64,000 nt of DNA from JAWLHK01 sp041690355 [NCBI: bacterium] (GCA_041690355.1 JAWLHK010000022.1:15116-79115); one strand, 5' to 3'. Shown: positions 24,572 through 36,492, numbered from the stretch's first letter. Notes: generated from the sequence alone by a model not told the origin. Numbers and translations are program-made.

Positions 24572-27500
24572 CTACGGACGATAGATTCCGCCCGTATTGA
24601 TCGGCCACCCGTTGCCTTCGCCGCCCCAGATGAAGAGTTCCGTTCCGGTGAAGACCGATGTCATGTAGGGGACCGGACTCGGTACGTACAGCCCACCGGC
24701 AAGAGGGAACCATGTATCCGAGACCACGTCGTATCGCGCGCCGCTGCTCGACGCGCCGTAGCGCGAGTTCTGGCCGCCCCAGAGGATGACGTTGCCGCCG
24801 GTGAACACGGCGGCCGCATGCGCGCGCGCGCCGGGGCTCCCGGTCGCGCTGATCGTCTGCCAGGAGTCCGTGGCCGGCGTGTAGAGGGCGCCGTCGCCCA
24901 GATACGTTTCGCCAGGATAAATGCCCGACACGCCGCCGTAGACAAAGACGGAGCTTCCCGTCCAGACGGCGATCGACTCGCGGCGCGGGGCGAGCCCGCC
25001 GGTGACCGCCATCGGACTCCAGGTGTTGGCGGGCCAGGCGAGGCGCGCGCCGGTATTCTCATCGGTCCCCGACGTTCCGCCCCAGACGATGAACTCCGTC
25101 CCGGTCCACACGGCCGCTGCCTCTTCGCGGGCCGAGGGCGCGCCGCTGACCGACAGCGGGTACCAGGAGTCGACGTCCGGCGCGTAGGCTGCCCCGGAGT
25201 TCAGATACGATACGCCGTCGCTCCCCCCCCAGATCAGCAGCTCGGTGTCTGCCCACGCCGCTACGTGGCCGGCGCGCCCGGCGGGGGCCTGCACGGTGCT
25301 CATCGGCGTCCATGCATCGACGCTCGGATCGTAGCGCCCACCGTCGCCGAGCACCGCCGGGCAGCCGTATTCGTCCACGCATCCGCCCCAGACGAGCATT
25401 TCGAGTCCCGTCCAGACGGCAGTGTGTCCGTAGCGCGCCGACGGTCCCGAGGCAGACATCGGGTACCAGGTGTCGGTGGCCGGCGAATAGCGGGCGCCGT
25501 CGACGCCGGCAATGTTCCAGCGGCTGCCGCCCCAGACGATGACCTCGCTCCCGGTCCACACCATGGAGTGCCCGTCGCGCGGGCTCGGGGTCTGCGGGTC
25601 GAGACCGGCAACCGGAATCCATGAATCCGAGGCGGGGTCGTAGCGCGCGCCATCATTGTGTACGACCTGGCTGGTTCTGCCGCCCCAGACGATCATTTCC
25701 GTTCCGGTCCACACGGCGCTATGATTCCGCCGGGAAGCGGGCGAGCTGGCCTGGGCGACCGAATGGGTCCATTTGTCCGCGAGCGGATCATAGAGGGCGC
25801 CGTCGCTGCCGCCCCATTGCCCCCCACCCCACACGATCATCTTATCTCCGGTCCAGATCGCCGTGTGGGCGTATCTTCCGTCGATGGGCGCCGGCGAAAG
25901 CGCCTCCCACCGGTCTTCTGCGGGGAAGTACCGGGCGCCGTCGGCGAGGGCCACCTCATTCACTTCGCCGCCCCAGACGATCATTTCGCGTCCGGTCCAC
26001 ACCGCGGTCGGGTTGTCGCGGTTCGAGGGGGCGCCGCTCGTCGACGTCGGGCGCCAGGTGTCGGACTGCGGATCGTAGCGGCCTCCATCCGGAACGCCGC
26101 CGCCCCAGACGATCATCTCGCGGCCCGTCCACACGGCGACGTGGCCCGAGCCGTTCGCCGGCGCGCCCGTGAGCGAGATCGTCGACCAGGTATCCGTCTG
26201 CGGATTGTAGCGGCCGCCATTCTGGAAGCTCCCGGAGTTGTCGTATCCGCCCCAGACGATCATCTCGGAACCGCTCCAGAGCGCCGTGTGTTTCTGGCGT
26301 TCTGCGGGGGCGCCGGTGACGCTCATCGGCCACCAGCTGTCGGTAAGTGGACTGTAACGACCCCCGTTCTGCGTATAGGGGATACCGCCCCAGACCAGCA
26401 CCTCGCTTCCGCTCCAGACGGCACTGTGTCCACGCCGGGCACTCGGTGCGCCGGTCATCGATACCGGCAGCCAGGTGTCGGTGGCGGGGTTGTACCGCGC
26501 GCCGCTGCTCAGCGGAGCATCCAGATTCGCATCGCCGCCCCAGACGATCATTTCGGTGCCGCTCCACACGGCGGTGTGCTCGCTGCGTGCATGGGGTGCG
26601 TCGCTGAAGCCGATCCAGTGGTCGCTCCCCCGGTGCACGAGGGGAACTGTGTTGGTCGAAAGCCCGTTTCCCGCCACGAGCTTCAGCGCCTGGGCGCCGC
26701 CCGGCGTTTCGTTGGCCCAGAGGGATACTCCGGTATCCGTCCAGGAAAGGGAGCTGGCGAGGAATTCGCCGTCGTACACGGAGCCCGTGGTTGCGCCGAG
26801 GTACCGTCCGTTCACGCTCACGGTGGTTCCCGCACTGACGTGGCGCGGCCAGCGCGTGTCGATCCAGGGGCGCTTGTTCTCGAAGAAAACCTGGTTGGAG
26901 ACCCCTTCGTTGCGCCGGAGGAAGATCGGCTGGAGTCCCGGCATGGAACCCGGCGGGACCCGCAGCGTGATCGACGTATCTGACCAGGCGATGGCCTCGG
27001 TGACGGCCGTACCGAACCAGACCTGCGCCGTGTCCTGCGCCGCTCCGAAGCCGCTCCCCGAGAGGGTAATTTCGCTGCCGGGGAGACCGAAGGCCGGCGT
27101 CAATCCGGAGATATTCATGCGCGAGAAGACCGTCGAGGCTTTCGCCGTCAGGGACGTATTGCCGACGGCGTCGCGCACGCGCACGTACACGAGAGTCAGG
27201 CCATCGGGAGCCGTCGGAAAGAACGTCGGCGCCGAACGGAAGACCTGCCACGTCGCGCCCTGGAAGGACGGCGTGCCGGCGACCTGCAGCTGCGCCGCAT
27301 CGGGGGCCGAAACCGAAAGGGGGATGAACGATCCCGATTGAATCGTTCCGCTCGTCACCGTGACGATCGGTTTGGCGGGCGGCGTCGTGTCGAGAACGAC
27401 GGAGGCATTGAGCTCTTCGCTTACGTTGCCGACGGCGTCGAGGGCGCGCACATGGACAGTCTTCTGGCCGTCGCCCTGGGTCAGGGTGACGGAAACGCTG

Positions 27501-28345
27501 GTGGAATAGCGGATTTTTTCTGCCGTGCTCCAGTTGCGCGTCTCGCTGATCTGCAGGTCCGAGGCCCCGTCGGCGTTGACGGAGAGCGTGAGCGTGGTCG
27601 TGCTGACCGCCGCCGGGTTCCCCGCGAAGGAGACGGCCCGCAGCACGGGTGCTTCCGTATCGAGCACGATGCCGATGGCGATCGTTTCGCTGCTGCCGCC
27701 TGCGCGGTCGATGGCCGCGAGGGAGATGGCGTTCGCTCCTTCGCGCAGGGTGACCGTGAGCGTGAACTCCGTCGCCGTATCCGGATCCACCCTTGTGAGG
27801 CCGTTGACGAGAATGCCGGTACCGCTCTGCTTGTAGCCGGTCAGCACGAGCGCCGCCTCACGGGTCACGGCGGGCGGGGCCGACGCCAGCATGGGGGGGG
27901 CGAGGCTGACCGGGTTCATGACGATGATCCCGGCGTCGGCGATCATGCCGGCTTCGACCACGACGCCGTCCACGAAACCGCGATAGAGGGTCCGGCCGCC
28001 CGAGCGTCCTTCGGCCATCACGCGGAAGGTTCCCGGGTTGACGGGCGAAAGCTCGCCGCCGCCGCTTTCATAGGGAAATTCCGCCTGCGCAGCCGTCTGC
28101 CCGTCGGCGAGCGCGGCGAGCACGACCGTCTCGGGCAGCGCGAAGTCGGCCGGCGCCGCCGCCGTGCGGAAGCGGGCGGAGGACTGTGCGGCCTCAGCGC
28201 CGAAGGGGAACTGGAGGCGTGCCTGAATCCCCCCGGTTCCCGAGTTCCCCATGCAGGCGGTCAGCCCGGCGAGCACGAGGGCAAGCGCCCATCGGCCGGC
28301 CGGCATCCGGCCTTCTTCGGTTCCCGTGTGGATTCCCTTCAGCAT
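24572..28345 (-). CDS. Giant lipoprotein with fourteen kelch-like repeats (two beta-propellers)
   Basis: 1257 residues. Signal peptide and lipobox LAGLTACM, so surface or periplasmic. Residues about 190-410 hold Ig-like beta-sandwich domains (repeated DTEAP / DTTPP and V..RDAVGN patterns), and two IPT/TIG domains follow. From about residue 610 fourteen tandem units of 40-50 residues each contain the pattern VW(T/S)G.E(M/V)IVWGG followed by GARY.P..D.W. Fourteen fits two seven-bladed kelch propellers. The start is backed by GGGAGGCAGGT before ATG. Likely binds a glycan or protein at the surface; no enzyme motif seen. Confidence 0.8.
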   Translation of the reverse strand: MLKGIHTGTEEGRMPAGRWALALVLAGLTACMGNSGTGGIQARLQFPFGAEAAQSSARFRTAAAPADFALPETVVLAALADGQTAAQAEFPYESGGGELSPVNPGTFRVMAEGRSGGRTLYRGFVDGVVVEAGMIADAGIIVMNPVSLAPPMLASAPPAVTREAALVLTGYKQSGTGILVNGLTRVDPDTATEFTLTVTLREGANAISLAAIDRAGGSSETIAIGIVLDTEAPVLRAVSFAGNPAAVSTTTLTLSVNADGASDLQISETRNWSTAEKIRYSTSVSVTLTQGDGQKTVHVRALDAVGNVSEELNASVVLDTTPPAKPIVTVTSGTIQSGSFIPLSVSAPDAAQLQVAGTPSFQGATWQVFRSAPTFFPTAPDGLTLVYVRVRDAVGNTSLTAKASTVFSRMNISGLTPAFGLPGSEITLSGSGFGAAQDTAQVWFGTAVTEAIAWSDTSITLRVPPGSMPGLQPIFLRRNEGVSNQVFFENKRPWIDTRWPRHVSAGTTVSVNGRYLGATTGSVYDGEFLASSLSWTDTGVSLWANETPGGAQALKLVAGNGLSTNTVPLVHRGSDHWIGFSDAPHARSEHTAVWSGTEMIVWGGDANLDAPLSSGARYNPATDTWLPVSMTGAPSARRGHSAVWSGSEVLVWGGIPYTQNGGRYSPLTDSWWPMSVTGAPAERQKHTALWSGSEMIVWGGYDNSGSFQNGGRYNPQTDTWSTISLTGAPANGSGHVAVWTGREMIVWGGGVPDGGRYDPQSDTWRPTSTSGAPSNRDNPTAVWTGREMIVWGGEVNEVALADGARYFPAEDRWEALSPAPIDGRYAHTAIWTGDKMIVWGGGQWGGSDGALYDPLADKWTHSVAQASSPASRRNHSAVWTGTEMIVWGGRTSQVVHNDGARYDPASDSWIPVAGLDPQTPSPRDGHSMVWTGSEVIVWGGSRWNIAGVDGARYSPATDTWYPMSASGPSARYGHTAVWTGLEMLVWGGCVDEYGCPAVLGDGGRYDPSVDAWTPMSTVQAPAGRAGHVAAWADTELLIWGGSDGVSYLNSGAAYAPDVDSWYPLSVSGAPSAREEAAAVWTGTEFIVWGGTSGTDENTGARLAWPANTWSPMAVTGGLAPRRESIAVWTGSSVFVYGGVSGIYPGETYLGDGALYTPATDSWQTISATGSPGARAHAAAVFTGGNVILWGGQNSRYGASSSGARYDVVSDTWFPLAGGLYVPSPVPYMTSVFTGTELFIWGGEGNGWPINTGGIYRP

Positions 28346-28470
28346 ACCTGCCTCCCATCCGTCGCCGAACCCCTCGGCGGCCGCAGGCCGGAAGGGTGGC
28401 TCCTCAGTGTGGGGACATCATATCAAGGGACGGCGCGTTATGCAGGAGGTGCAATCACGGTACCCTTGCA

Positions 28471-28505
28471 GGAGCGGGGGAGTGGGGGAGGGGGAGAAGG
28501 GGGGA
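28471..28505 (+). repeat. G-quadruplex-like purine block, second copy
   Basis: Nearly identical to the copy at 7082-7116: four G-tracts of 5, 5, 5 and 6 with loops AGT, A and AGAA (28476-28504). A degenerate GAAGCAAG pair follows. Lies in the 232-base gap between the kelch lipoprotein start and the M48 peptidase stop. Confidence 0.85.
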
Positions 28506-28577
28506 TGAAGCAAGGGCGAAGCAAGAACAAGAGTTCGGTGAACGGCGCGACCTGCAGCGTCGGCCCGGAGGTCCCGT

Positions 28578-29690
28578 CTACCGGTCATCCGCACGCGAGC
28601 ACAGGCACGCGTCTGCCGACTTCAGCGAGAGCCACTCTTCGGGGGTGAGGAGGGGCGGGCTTGCAGCTGCCCCTGGCAGAAAGGCGGCCGCATTCCGCAT
28701 CCGCTCGTCGGTCGACGGGTGTGAAGAGAGCCACGCGGCCCATTCCCCCATATCGAAGTCCCCAGAGATCCTGTCCAGCAGGCGCGCGAGTCCGGCAGTG
28801 TCCCTGCCGAGCGACTGGAGAACCTCGGCGGCGAACCGGTCGGCTTCGCGTTCTTCGTCGCGGTCGTGCGCCAGCGTGACGAGGGTCGAACCGCTGTCAA
28901 TGAGCAGTGTTGAGACTGCGGTGACGTCGCCGATCAATACACCGGTGACGAAGGCGAGCCATGCCGATCGCAGGAGCCGCTTCGTTCCGTGCCGGTGCTG
29001 AATATGCCCCAGCTCGTGCGCGAGCAGGCCGAACAGTTCGTCTTCGTCTTGCATCACGTCGAGAATGCCCTGGAAGACGACGATGTAGCCGCCGGGGAGC
29101 GCAAAGGCGTTCTCGACCGGGAGATCGCTCACGAGGACGGTCACCGGCCCCAGATCGGGATGCAGGGCCTCGATGCGCTCAATACTGCTCCGCAGGACCC
29201 CCTCCCGGAGGTTGGTCACCGGCGCTTCGTGATTCTGCTCGAACCACTCCAGCGCCGACTCGCCGATCTTCTGCTCGAGCTCAGGCGGAAAAAAGGGGAG
29301 CGTCAGCGCGACGGCCGCCTGCGTTCCATAGGTGAACAGGCCTGCCATCAGCAGGCCGAGAGCCGCCGTCCAGATCAGGAGGCGCACCCAGACGGGCGAT
29401 CGCGCAAAGGGGACGGTGGGAACATATCCGTAGTCGCCCAGCGCCCGCAACACGTTGGCATCGGTGGTTTCCAGAACAACCCTCTCGGGGAGGGCGATCC
29501 GGGCGTATCCGCGCTGGAGCTCGATGCCGAGAACCTCCAGCCTGGCGAAGCGTGTGCTGACCCCCGCACAGGTTACCCAGAGCGAGTCGGCAGCGACGCG
29601 CAGCTCGCCTGCGCGCAGGGTCGCCGACTCGCCGTCAAAGACCTGAACGGGTGCGCCGGACGACTCAGATGGCGAGATCGCCGCCGACAT
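28578..29690 (-). CDS. M48-family membrane metallopeptidase
   Basis: About 370 residues. Start at MSAAISPSES, backed by GGGAG. A beta-rich N-terminus is followed by membrane helix VWVRLLIWTAALGLLMAGLF, then the peptidase domain with HELGHIQHRHG zinc motif and the downstream glutamate-rich EEREADRFAAE third ligand motif of M48. FALPGGYIVVFQGIL also fits. Such peptidases do protein quality control. The first 26 bases overlap the end of the DUF898 gene in another frame, so the two are tightly linked. Confidence 0.85.
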   Translation of the reverse strand: MSAAISPSESSGAPVQVFDGESATLRAGELRVAADSLWVTCAGVSTRFARLEVLGIELQRGYARIALPERVVLETTDANVLRALGDYGYVPTVPFARSPVWVRLLIWTAALGLLMAGLFTYGTQAAVALTLPFFPPELEQKIGESALEWFEQNHEAPVTNLREGVLRSSIERIEALHPDLGPVTVLVSDLPVENAFALPGGYIVVFQGILDVMQDEDELFGLLAHELGHIQHRHGTKRLLRSAWLAFVTGVLIGDVTAVSTLLIDSGSTLVTLAHDRDEEREADRFAAEVLQSLGRDTAGLARLLDRISGDFDMGEWAAWLSSHPSTDERMRNAAAFLPGAAASPPLLTPEEWLSLKSADACLCSRADDR

Positions 29691-30675
29691 CGAGCTGATC
29701 TCCCAGCAGGTCACCACCGGCCGACGAATCCTGCAGCGCAATCTGAATGGCGCGATCGATATCCAGTGTTCCGTGAAGCCGGATATGGCTCAGGTAGAAG
29801 CGCAGATTGCGGACCATGGCCCAGGGGGCGCCGAGCCCGAGCGTCAACGCGATCAGAAAGAAGTTGCCGAGCTTGAGACGGAAGAAGTCTCCCGGCTGTA
29901 CATCGGCCGAGAAGCGGGAGGTGTTTCCCTCCCCGTCGGTCGCCACGACATGGCCGACCCAGTAGTTGAAGACCCGCGGTGCGTACCAGAAGGAGTAGAT
30001 GCCGAGGGTGAGCAGGGTGAGCCACTGTCCCCAGAAACCGAGCGGCCAGAAAGCGTTGCGATCGCCGTCGAAGGAAAACCGGACATTCCCGAAGCGCAGA
30101 TTGTTGAACACGTACTCCCACCGGTAGTGCAGGTAGCGGGGGAGCAGGTAGTAGAAGGAGAAGGCGGCGCCCAGCAGGTAGGCGAAGGCCTGGTTGGTAA
30201 ATTCTTTCGCCGAGCCGTCGAGGTGGAACCGGATCTCCCGGAGCGTCGTGCGCGAGTAGCGGTAGCGCCGGGACGCAAAATAGGCAAACTGGTACAGCCA
30301 TGCGCCAAGGACATAGAGAATCACGGAGGCGACGGCGGCGCCGACCGGGGAGACGAGCGTGAGCAGCTGCGGCCCGTAGAGAAAGAGCAGGATGAAGGCG
30401 GCGACCTTCACGAAGCCGCTGAAGATTTCGCGGGCCGTTCCCGTGAAGCGGAACCGGCTGCCGCCGATTTCGGTGTTGCTCCAGAGAAACCGGTAGTTCC
30501 GCAGGCGCGCCCAGGGAAAGTAGACGCCCAGGGTCAGCACCATGAGAATGGCATTCGTGAGCTTGATGGACAGGAGGTCGCCCCCCGTGCCGTGGAAGAC
30601 AGGCTGATAGTCCTTCGGTGCCGGCGCGGTTTCGGGCGTGACTTCGGGCGCCGGTGCAACGAGAGTCGTTTCCAT
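29665..30675 (-). CDS. DUF898 (YjgN-family) membrane protein
   Basis: 336 residues from METTLVAPAPEVTP, with strong GGAGG. YjgN-like repeats: PVFHGTGGDLLSIKLTNAIL, LTLGVYFPWARLRNYRFLW and, in a second copy, FDGDRNAFWPLGFWGQWLTLL, LTLGIYSFWYAPRVFNYWV, then LTLGLGAPWAMVRNLRFYL. About eight transmembrane helices arranged as internally repeated units. Function of the family is not established; it is regularly encoded beside M48 peptidases, as here. Confidence 0.85.
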   Translation of the reverse strand: METTLVAPAPEVTPETAPAPKDYQPVFHGTGGDLLSIKLTNAILMVLTLGVYFPWARLRNYRFLWSNTEIGGSRFRFTGTAREIFSGFVKVAAFILLFLYGPQLLTLVSPVGAAVASVILYVLGAWLYQFAYFASRRYRYSRTTLREIRFHLDGSAKEFTNQAFAYLLGAAFSFYYLLPRYLHYRWEYVFNNLRFGNVRFSFDGDRNAFWPLGFWGQWLTLLTLGIYSFWYAPRVFNYWVGHVVATDGEGNTSRFSADVQPGDFFRLKLGNFFLIALTLGLGAPWAMVRNLRFYLSHIRLHGTLDIDRAIQIALQDSSAGGDLLGDQLDVGGDLAI

Positions 30676-30899
30676 CCGTCCTCCGGGGGGTAAGGGGGAA
30701 TTCCCCAATCATAGCGCCCGGCAATCGGATATGGCAAGGAATTTTTTCGGCGGCTCGCTTTCTGGCGGGAGCGAGGGTGTCACAAGGGCCTGCTCGCAGC
30801 CGGATGAAGCACGGAGGTCATTTCGGGAGCGCGCGGGCCTTCTTCAACGCTTCTTCACCGGAAATCGTCTGGACCTTCCCTCGGTCGAGCGCCCGGCCG

Positions 30900-33161
<2,262 letters not shown>

Positions 33162-33171
33162 GGTCACCCCC

Positions 33172-33498
33172 CTAGGCCGGTTCAATCGTGCACAGCAAAG
33201 GATACTGCGCTTTTCGTGCCAGCACTGTGACGCGGGCCGCACGGGTTTCGGCGATTTCGCGGGAATAGATCCCGGCCACGCCGACCCCCTGGCGGTGCAC
33301 GTTCAGCATGATGCGGGTCGCGTCGGCCTCGCTGTGGCGAAATACGGCCCTGAGCACGTAGATGACGAACTCCATGGTCGTGAAGTCGTCATTGTGCAGC
33401 AGCACGCGGTACGGGCGCGGCTTGTCGATCTTGCGGATGGTTTTCGGAACGGCCGCGACCAGGCCGGTCCCTTCGTCTTCGTCTCTGCGCTCGCTCAT
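33172..33498 (-). CDS. clpS: ClpS adaptor
   Basis: About 108 residues starting MSERRDEDEG. The core PYRVLLHNDDFTTMEFVIYVL contains the signature NDD loop, and MLNVHRQGVGVAGIYSREIAET is the conserved helix pair. It delivers N-degron substrates to ClpA, whose gene begins 10 bases after its stop. The disordered N-terminal tail is the usual ClpA-engaging segment. Confidence 0.95.
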   Translation of the reverse strand: MSERRDEDEGTGLVAAVPKTIRKIDKPRPYRVLLHNDDFTTMEFVIYVLRAVFRHSEADATRIMLNVHRQGVGVAGIYSREIAETRAARVTVLARKAQYPLLCTIEPA

Positions 33499-33557
33499 CG
33501 GTACGTAGTTTCGGTTCCCAATCGGCCGGGCTCGGACGGATTGGATCGAGCCATTAC

Positions 33558-33586
33558 AAGATAATCGCCCGCTGCCCGGCTCGCAA
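33558..33586 (-). promoter_or_regulatory. Sigma70-type promoter for clpS-clpA
   Basis: On the minus strand TTGCGA (33586-33581), spacer 17, TATCTT (33563-33558). The only good match between the start and the repeat block. Confidence 0.5.
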
Positions 33587-33622
33587 CCAGCAGGGGGCAC
33601 GGTGGGCAGAGCACATCGGGAA

Positions 33623-33798
33623 ATTTACGATTGACGATTTACGATTGACGATTGCGGCAAGGACCCAAAACCACCTTGCCCTTGCCGTGTTGGCGCTTAG
33701 CGCTCAGCGCTTGGCGCTTCACCCGGTGACGAGTGACGAGTGACGAACTTCGGACAAGTTCTCTTGGTCCGGTTCAAGAATCAGGAATCAGGAATCAG
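33623..33798. repeat. Composite intergenic repeat block with four heptamer families
   Basis: Four ATTTACG/ATTGACG units (33623-33650), GCGGCAAGGACCC, inverse CCTTGCC, four GCGCTTA/GCGCTCA/GCGCTTG units (33693-33720), three GTGACGA units (33726-33746) and three GAATCAG units (33778-33798). All have a strict 7-base period. The first parts copy the order seen near 742-862. Apart from the clpS promoter this fills the gene-free gap before the ATP-grasp gene stop. Confidence 0.9.
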
Positions 33799-33825
33799 GA
33801 ATGGCGGCGGCAGCCGCGCAGCGCT

Positions 33826-35160
33826 TCAGCAGCACCCGCTCTCGCCGTCGCGCTGCGCGGATGCCGCCGTGTAGACCGGCGCGAAGCCGCCCCCCGCCGT
33901 GCGGAAGTTCGTCGTCTGCCCCTGGTAGAGCCGGCCGGCGAGCAGCTGCACGCGTCCGTCGTAGACGTAATTGCGCACGTCGAGCTTGAAGGTAACCGGC
34001 GCGCCGCCGTGGTCGACCGTGCGCGTGTCGGGGGGCACCAGCTCCTGGGCCACGTAGCAGGCGGCTCCGATTTCGTCCCAGACCCGTTTCGTGAGCTTGT
34101 CGCCCCGATAGGTCGCCTTGCCGCCGTAGCCGCCCGCCGGCTTGAAGAACAGCCTGCGCCGCGCATCCCAGAGGGCCTCGCGGTTCTCGGCGGTGACCAG
34201 GCGCGTCTGCGGAATGCCGTCGAGCAGCGTGCGGGCGGTTTCGTCCGGTACCCTGCACGCTGCCAGGAAGTCAGGGTCTGACAAACGGATCAGGTTGCGC
34301 TTGTCGGCATAGAGGGCGTGGGCGTGGGGATGCGGCGTGAGCACCACGGCGCCCGCTTCATAGGCGGCGCGCAGCTCGGCGTGACGTGCTTCGTCGAGGT
34401 AGAAATCGGTCAGCCGGTTGTACACGAGATCGACCGGATTCCCGTTCCACCGCAAGGCAGAACCGTCGAAGGTGAATTCGCGCGGGTCGGCAATGCACGC
34501 GCGCAGCCCGGCCTTCTCGAACAGGGCCTGAAAGAGGCGGAACTCGGGGTGCAGGAACTGGCCGTCGGGATCGTCGTCGACGATGGCGATGCTGCGCAGG
34601 GGGGCTTCGCCGCGCTGGAGCGCCCACTCGGCGCGGAACATGGCGAGAAAGTGACCCTCCAGATCCGCGAGGGCGGGCGCGGCGGCGGCCAGCGGGCGAA
34701 TCTCATTGCAGCAGGCCTGCTGCGCCTGCGCGAGATGGGCGTTCAGGAGTCCGCCGCCGGCGTTCGTGTTGATTTCAATGAGTTTCGGCCCCTGGGCGCC
34801 GAGGTGAAAATCGTAGCCCTGGAACACCGCGCGGGGGCCGAAGGCGAGGCGGGCGATGGCGGGGGCGCGTTCGAGCGCCCGTTCACGGTAGACGGGGGTC
34901 GCCACGACGTCTTCCACGGCGCGGATAACGGCTTCCATCCGTCGCACGTCGGCGGGGGCGACGGCCACGGCCGAAGAGGCGAACATGTGAATGCCGCGTT
35001 CGACCAGTTCCGCATACAGGCTGGGACCCGGCGCCCGCACCGGGGCCTGCGCCGCAAGCCGATCATCGAGTGACGCGGCAAGATGGGCGGTGTCGATGGT
35101 GAACCAGCGGGCGTCGGGCGAAGTCGAATCCACGTCTCTTAGAGTGAGCATCGGGGGCAT
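33826..35160 (-). CDS. ATP-grasp-like protein
   Basis: About 444 residues. KLIEINTNAGGGLLN, VDLVYNRLTDFYLDE and RRLFFKPAGGYGGKATYRGDK resemble the strands and loops of ATP-grasp enzymes (a ligase fold joining an acid to an amine or thiol). The C-terminal catalytic Asp/Asn-type residues lie around FKLDVRNYVYDGRV. No substrate can be assigned. Start taken at ATG; an in-frame TTG lies three codons upstream. Isolated between the clpS operon repeats and a second repeat cluster. Confidence 0.6.
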   Translation of the reverse strand: MPPMLTLRDVDSTSPDARWFTIDTAHLAASLDDRLAAQAPVRAPGPSLYAELVERGIHMFASSAVAVAPADVRRMEAVIRAVEDVVATPVYRERALERAPAIARLAFGPRAVFQGYDFHLGAQGPKLIEINTNAGGGLLNAHLAQAQQACCNEIRPLAAAAPALADLEGHFLAMFRAEWALQRGEAPLRSIAIVDDDPDGQFLHPEFRLFQALFEKAGLRACIADPREFTFDGSALRWNGNPVDLVYNRLTDFYLDEARHAELRAAYEAGAVVLTPHPHAHALYADKRNLIRLSDPDFLAACRVPDETARTLLDGIPQTRLVTAENREALWDARRRLFFKPAGGYGGKATYRGDKLTKRVWDEIGAACYVAQELVPPDTRTVDHGGAPVTFKLDVRNYVYDGRVQLLAGRLYQGQTTNFRTAGGGFAPVYTAASAQRDGESGCC

Positions 35161-35177
35161 GGTTGTCAACTATCGAG

Positions 35178-35252
35178 GATGCCCGATGTTCAATGCCCGA
35201 TGCCCAACCAGACGAAAAACTGACAACTGAAAACTGGAAACTGAAAACTGAA
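35178..35252. repeat. Two heptamer arrays (GATGCCC-type and AACTGAA-type)
   Basis: GATGCCC, GATGTTC, AATGCCC, GATGCCC (35178-35205), then AACTGAC, AACTGAA, AACTGGA, AACTGAA, AACTGAA (35218-35252). Same 7-base period as the other blocks but different units. Ends a few bases from the stop of the Nudix gene. Confidence 0.85.
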
Positions 35253-35257
35253 ACGGT

Positions 35258-35743
35258 TCACCGCCCCCGCACGTCTGCGTTCCGAAGTTCACCGTTGACA
35301 TAGGTGATTTTTCCCTCGAACGGCTCGCCGCGCAGCACGTAGGGAAGAAATGCCAGATCGCCCGGCCAGAGCGGCAGCGAGAGCATCCGGTCGGCCGGAA
35401 CCCACTCGAGGTCCCCTTCGGCGCTGGTCGCGAACGGCGTGCCCGACCATTGCGTCACCAGAAACACGTGCATGCTCTCGTCCATCGGTCCGCTCTCGGT
35501 CGTGTGGAATCCGGGAAAGGCCACGTGCCCGAGCAGGACCGCGCGCTCGACCGTGAGCCCCGTTTCCTCATGCACCTCGCGAAGCATGGTCTCACGCGGC
35601 GACTCGCCCGGTTCCATTTTGCCGCCCGGGGCGTTATACTTGCCGGCGTGCAGGTCGCCCGGCTTCTTGCCGCGCACGAGAAACAGATAGCGGTTCTGGT
35701 CGTCGCGCACGAAGCAGAGCACGGTTTCGAGCACGGCGCGCAC
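35258..35743 (-). CDS. Nudix hydrolase (8-oxo-dGTP diphosphatase-like)
   Basis: 161 residues. The Nudix box is complete: GKMEPGESPRETMLREVHEE followed by TGL (the GX5EX7REUXEEXGU pattern). The opening LETVLCFVRDDQNRYLFLVRG is the MutT-like strand. Members clean nucleotide pools or hydrolyse other NDP-X. First stop codon 11 bases from the lipase gene upstream; same strand. Confidence 0.85.
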   Translation of the reverse strand: MRAVLETVLCFVRDDQNRYLFLVRGKKPGDLHAGKYNAPGGKMEPGESPRETMLREVHEETGLTVERAVLLGHVAFPGFHTTESGPMDESMHVFLVTQWSGTPFATSAEGDLEWVPADRMLSLPLWPGDLAFLPYVLRGEPFEGKITYVNGELRNADVRGR

Positions 35744-35754
35744 GGGTCGGCCCC

Positions 35755-36492
35755 TCAGAAATCCCGCAGGTACTCGACGACGGCGTCGATGACCTCGGGC
35801 GACATGAGAAACGAGAGATGCCCCTGATCGTCCATGTTGAAATTAATCGCGTTGAAGCGATCTTCGGGGAGCAGGGCGTTCTTGTACGGCGTCACGAGCA
35901 CGTCGCGGCGGCTGTAGAAGCTGTACCAGCGCACGCGGTTCGTGACGGGCAGGGCGTTCAGCTTCATGATGAACTTGGAGCCCGGGCGCATCTGGCGCGC
36001 GGCCGGCGCGGCTGACAAGTATGCGGCCACCGTCCCCTGATGGGGCGTGCCCATGGTCACGCACTTGCTCACGCGCTGGTCGCCACCGAGGGCCTGAATG
36101 TAGTAGCGGGCGACGAGGCCCCCCAGGCTGTGGCCGACGATGTGCACCTTCTCGCGGCGCGAGATGAGCAGCACCTCTTCGACGCGCGTGGCGAGCGAAT
36201 CGGCCATGGCCTCGATGGTGTTCAGGGTCGAGCTGTAGTTGAAGGCGTAGAGCTTGTGAAATCCCTGCCGGCGCAGGTGGTTGCGCATGGCGAAGAATCC
36301 GCTGCGGTTGTGGAAGAAGCCGTGGATCAGGATGATCGGGATGTCGGCCTCGGCCTGCTGCGGGGTCTCGAGGGTCGAGATCGTTTCCTGCAGAATGCCC
36401 ATCGGATAGCGGGCGATCAGGGCGGGTAAACTGCGGGCTTCGCCGATCAGCGAGCGAGCAATCAAAAGGACTTGCCGGGCGCTCAATGCCAC
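35755..36492 (-). CDS. Alpha/beta-fold lipase-like hydrolase
   Basis: About 245 residues, GTG start with AAAGG upstream. The nucleophile elbow IVGHSLGGLVARYYI (GHSLGG) and the oxyanion HGFFHNRSGF fit the triacylglycerol-lipase-like class. The acid/His can be read from QGHLSFLMSPEV. No signal peptide is apparent, so probably cytoplasmic. It sits between glmU and the Nudix gene, 16 and 11 bases apart, forming a run of same-strand genes. Confidence 0.75.
   Translation of the reverse strand: MALSARQVLLIARSLIGEARSLPALIARYPMGILQETISTLETPQQAEADIPIILIHGFFHNRSGFFAMRNHLRRQGFHKLYAFNYSSTLNTIEAMADSLATRVEEVLLISRREKVHIVGHSLGGLVARYYIQALGGDQRVSKCVTMGTPHQGTVAAYLSAAPAARQMRPGSKFIMKLNALPVTNRVRWYSFYSRRDVLVTPYKNALLPEDRFNAINFNMDDQGHLSFLMSPEVIDAVVEYLRDF

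Noticed and set aside
33760-33780. TCCGGTTCAAG near the GAATCAG array as a possible tRNA remnant.
   Set aside because: It runs straight into the heptamer array and has no other tRNA part.
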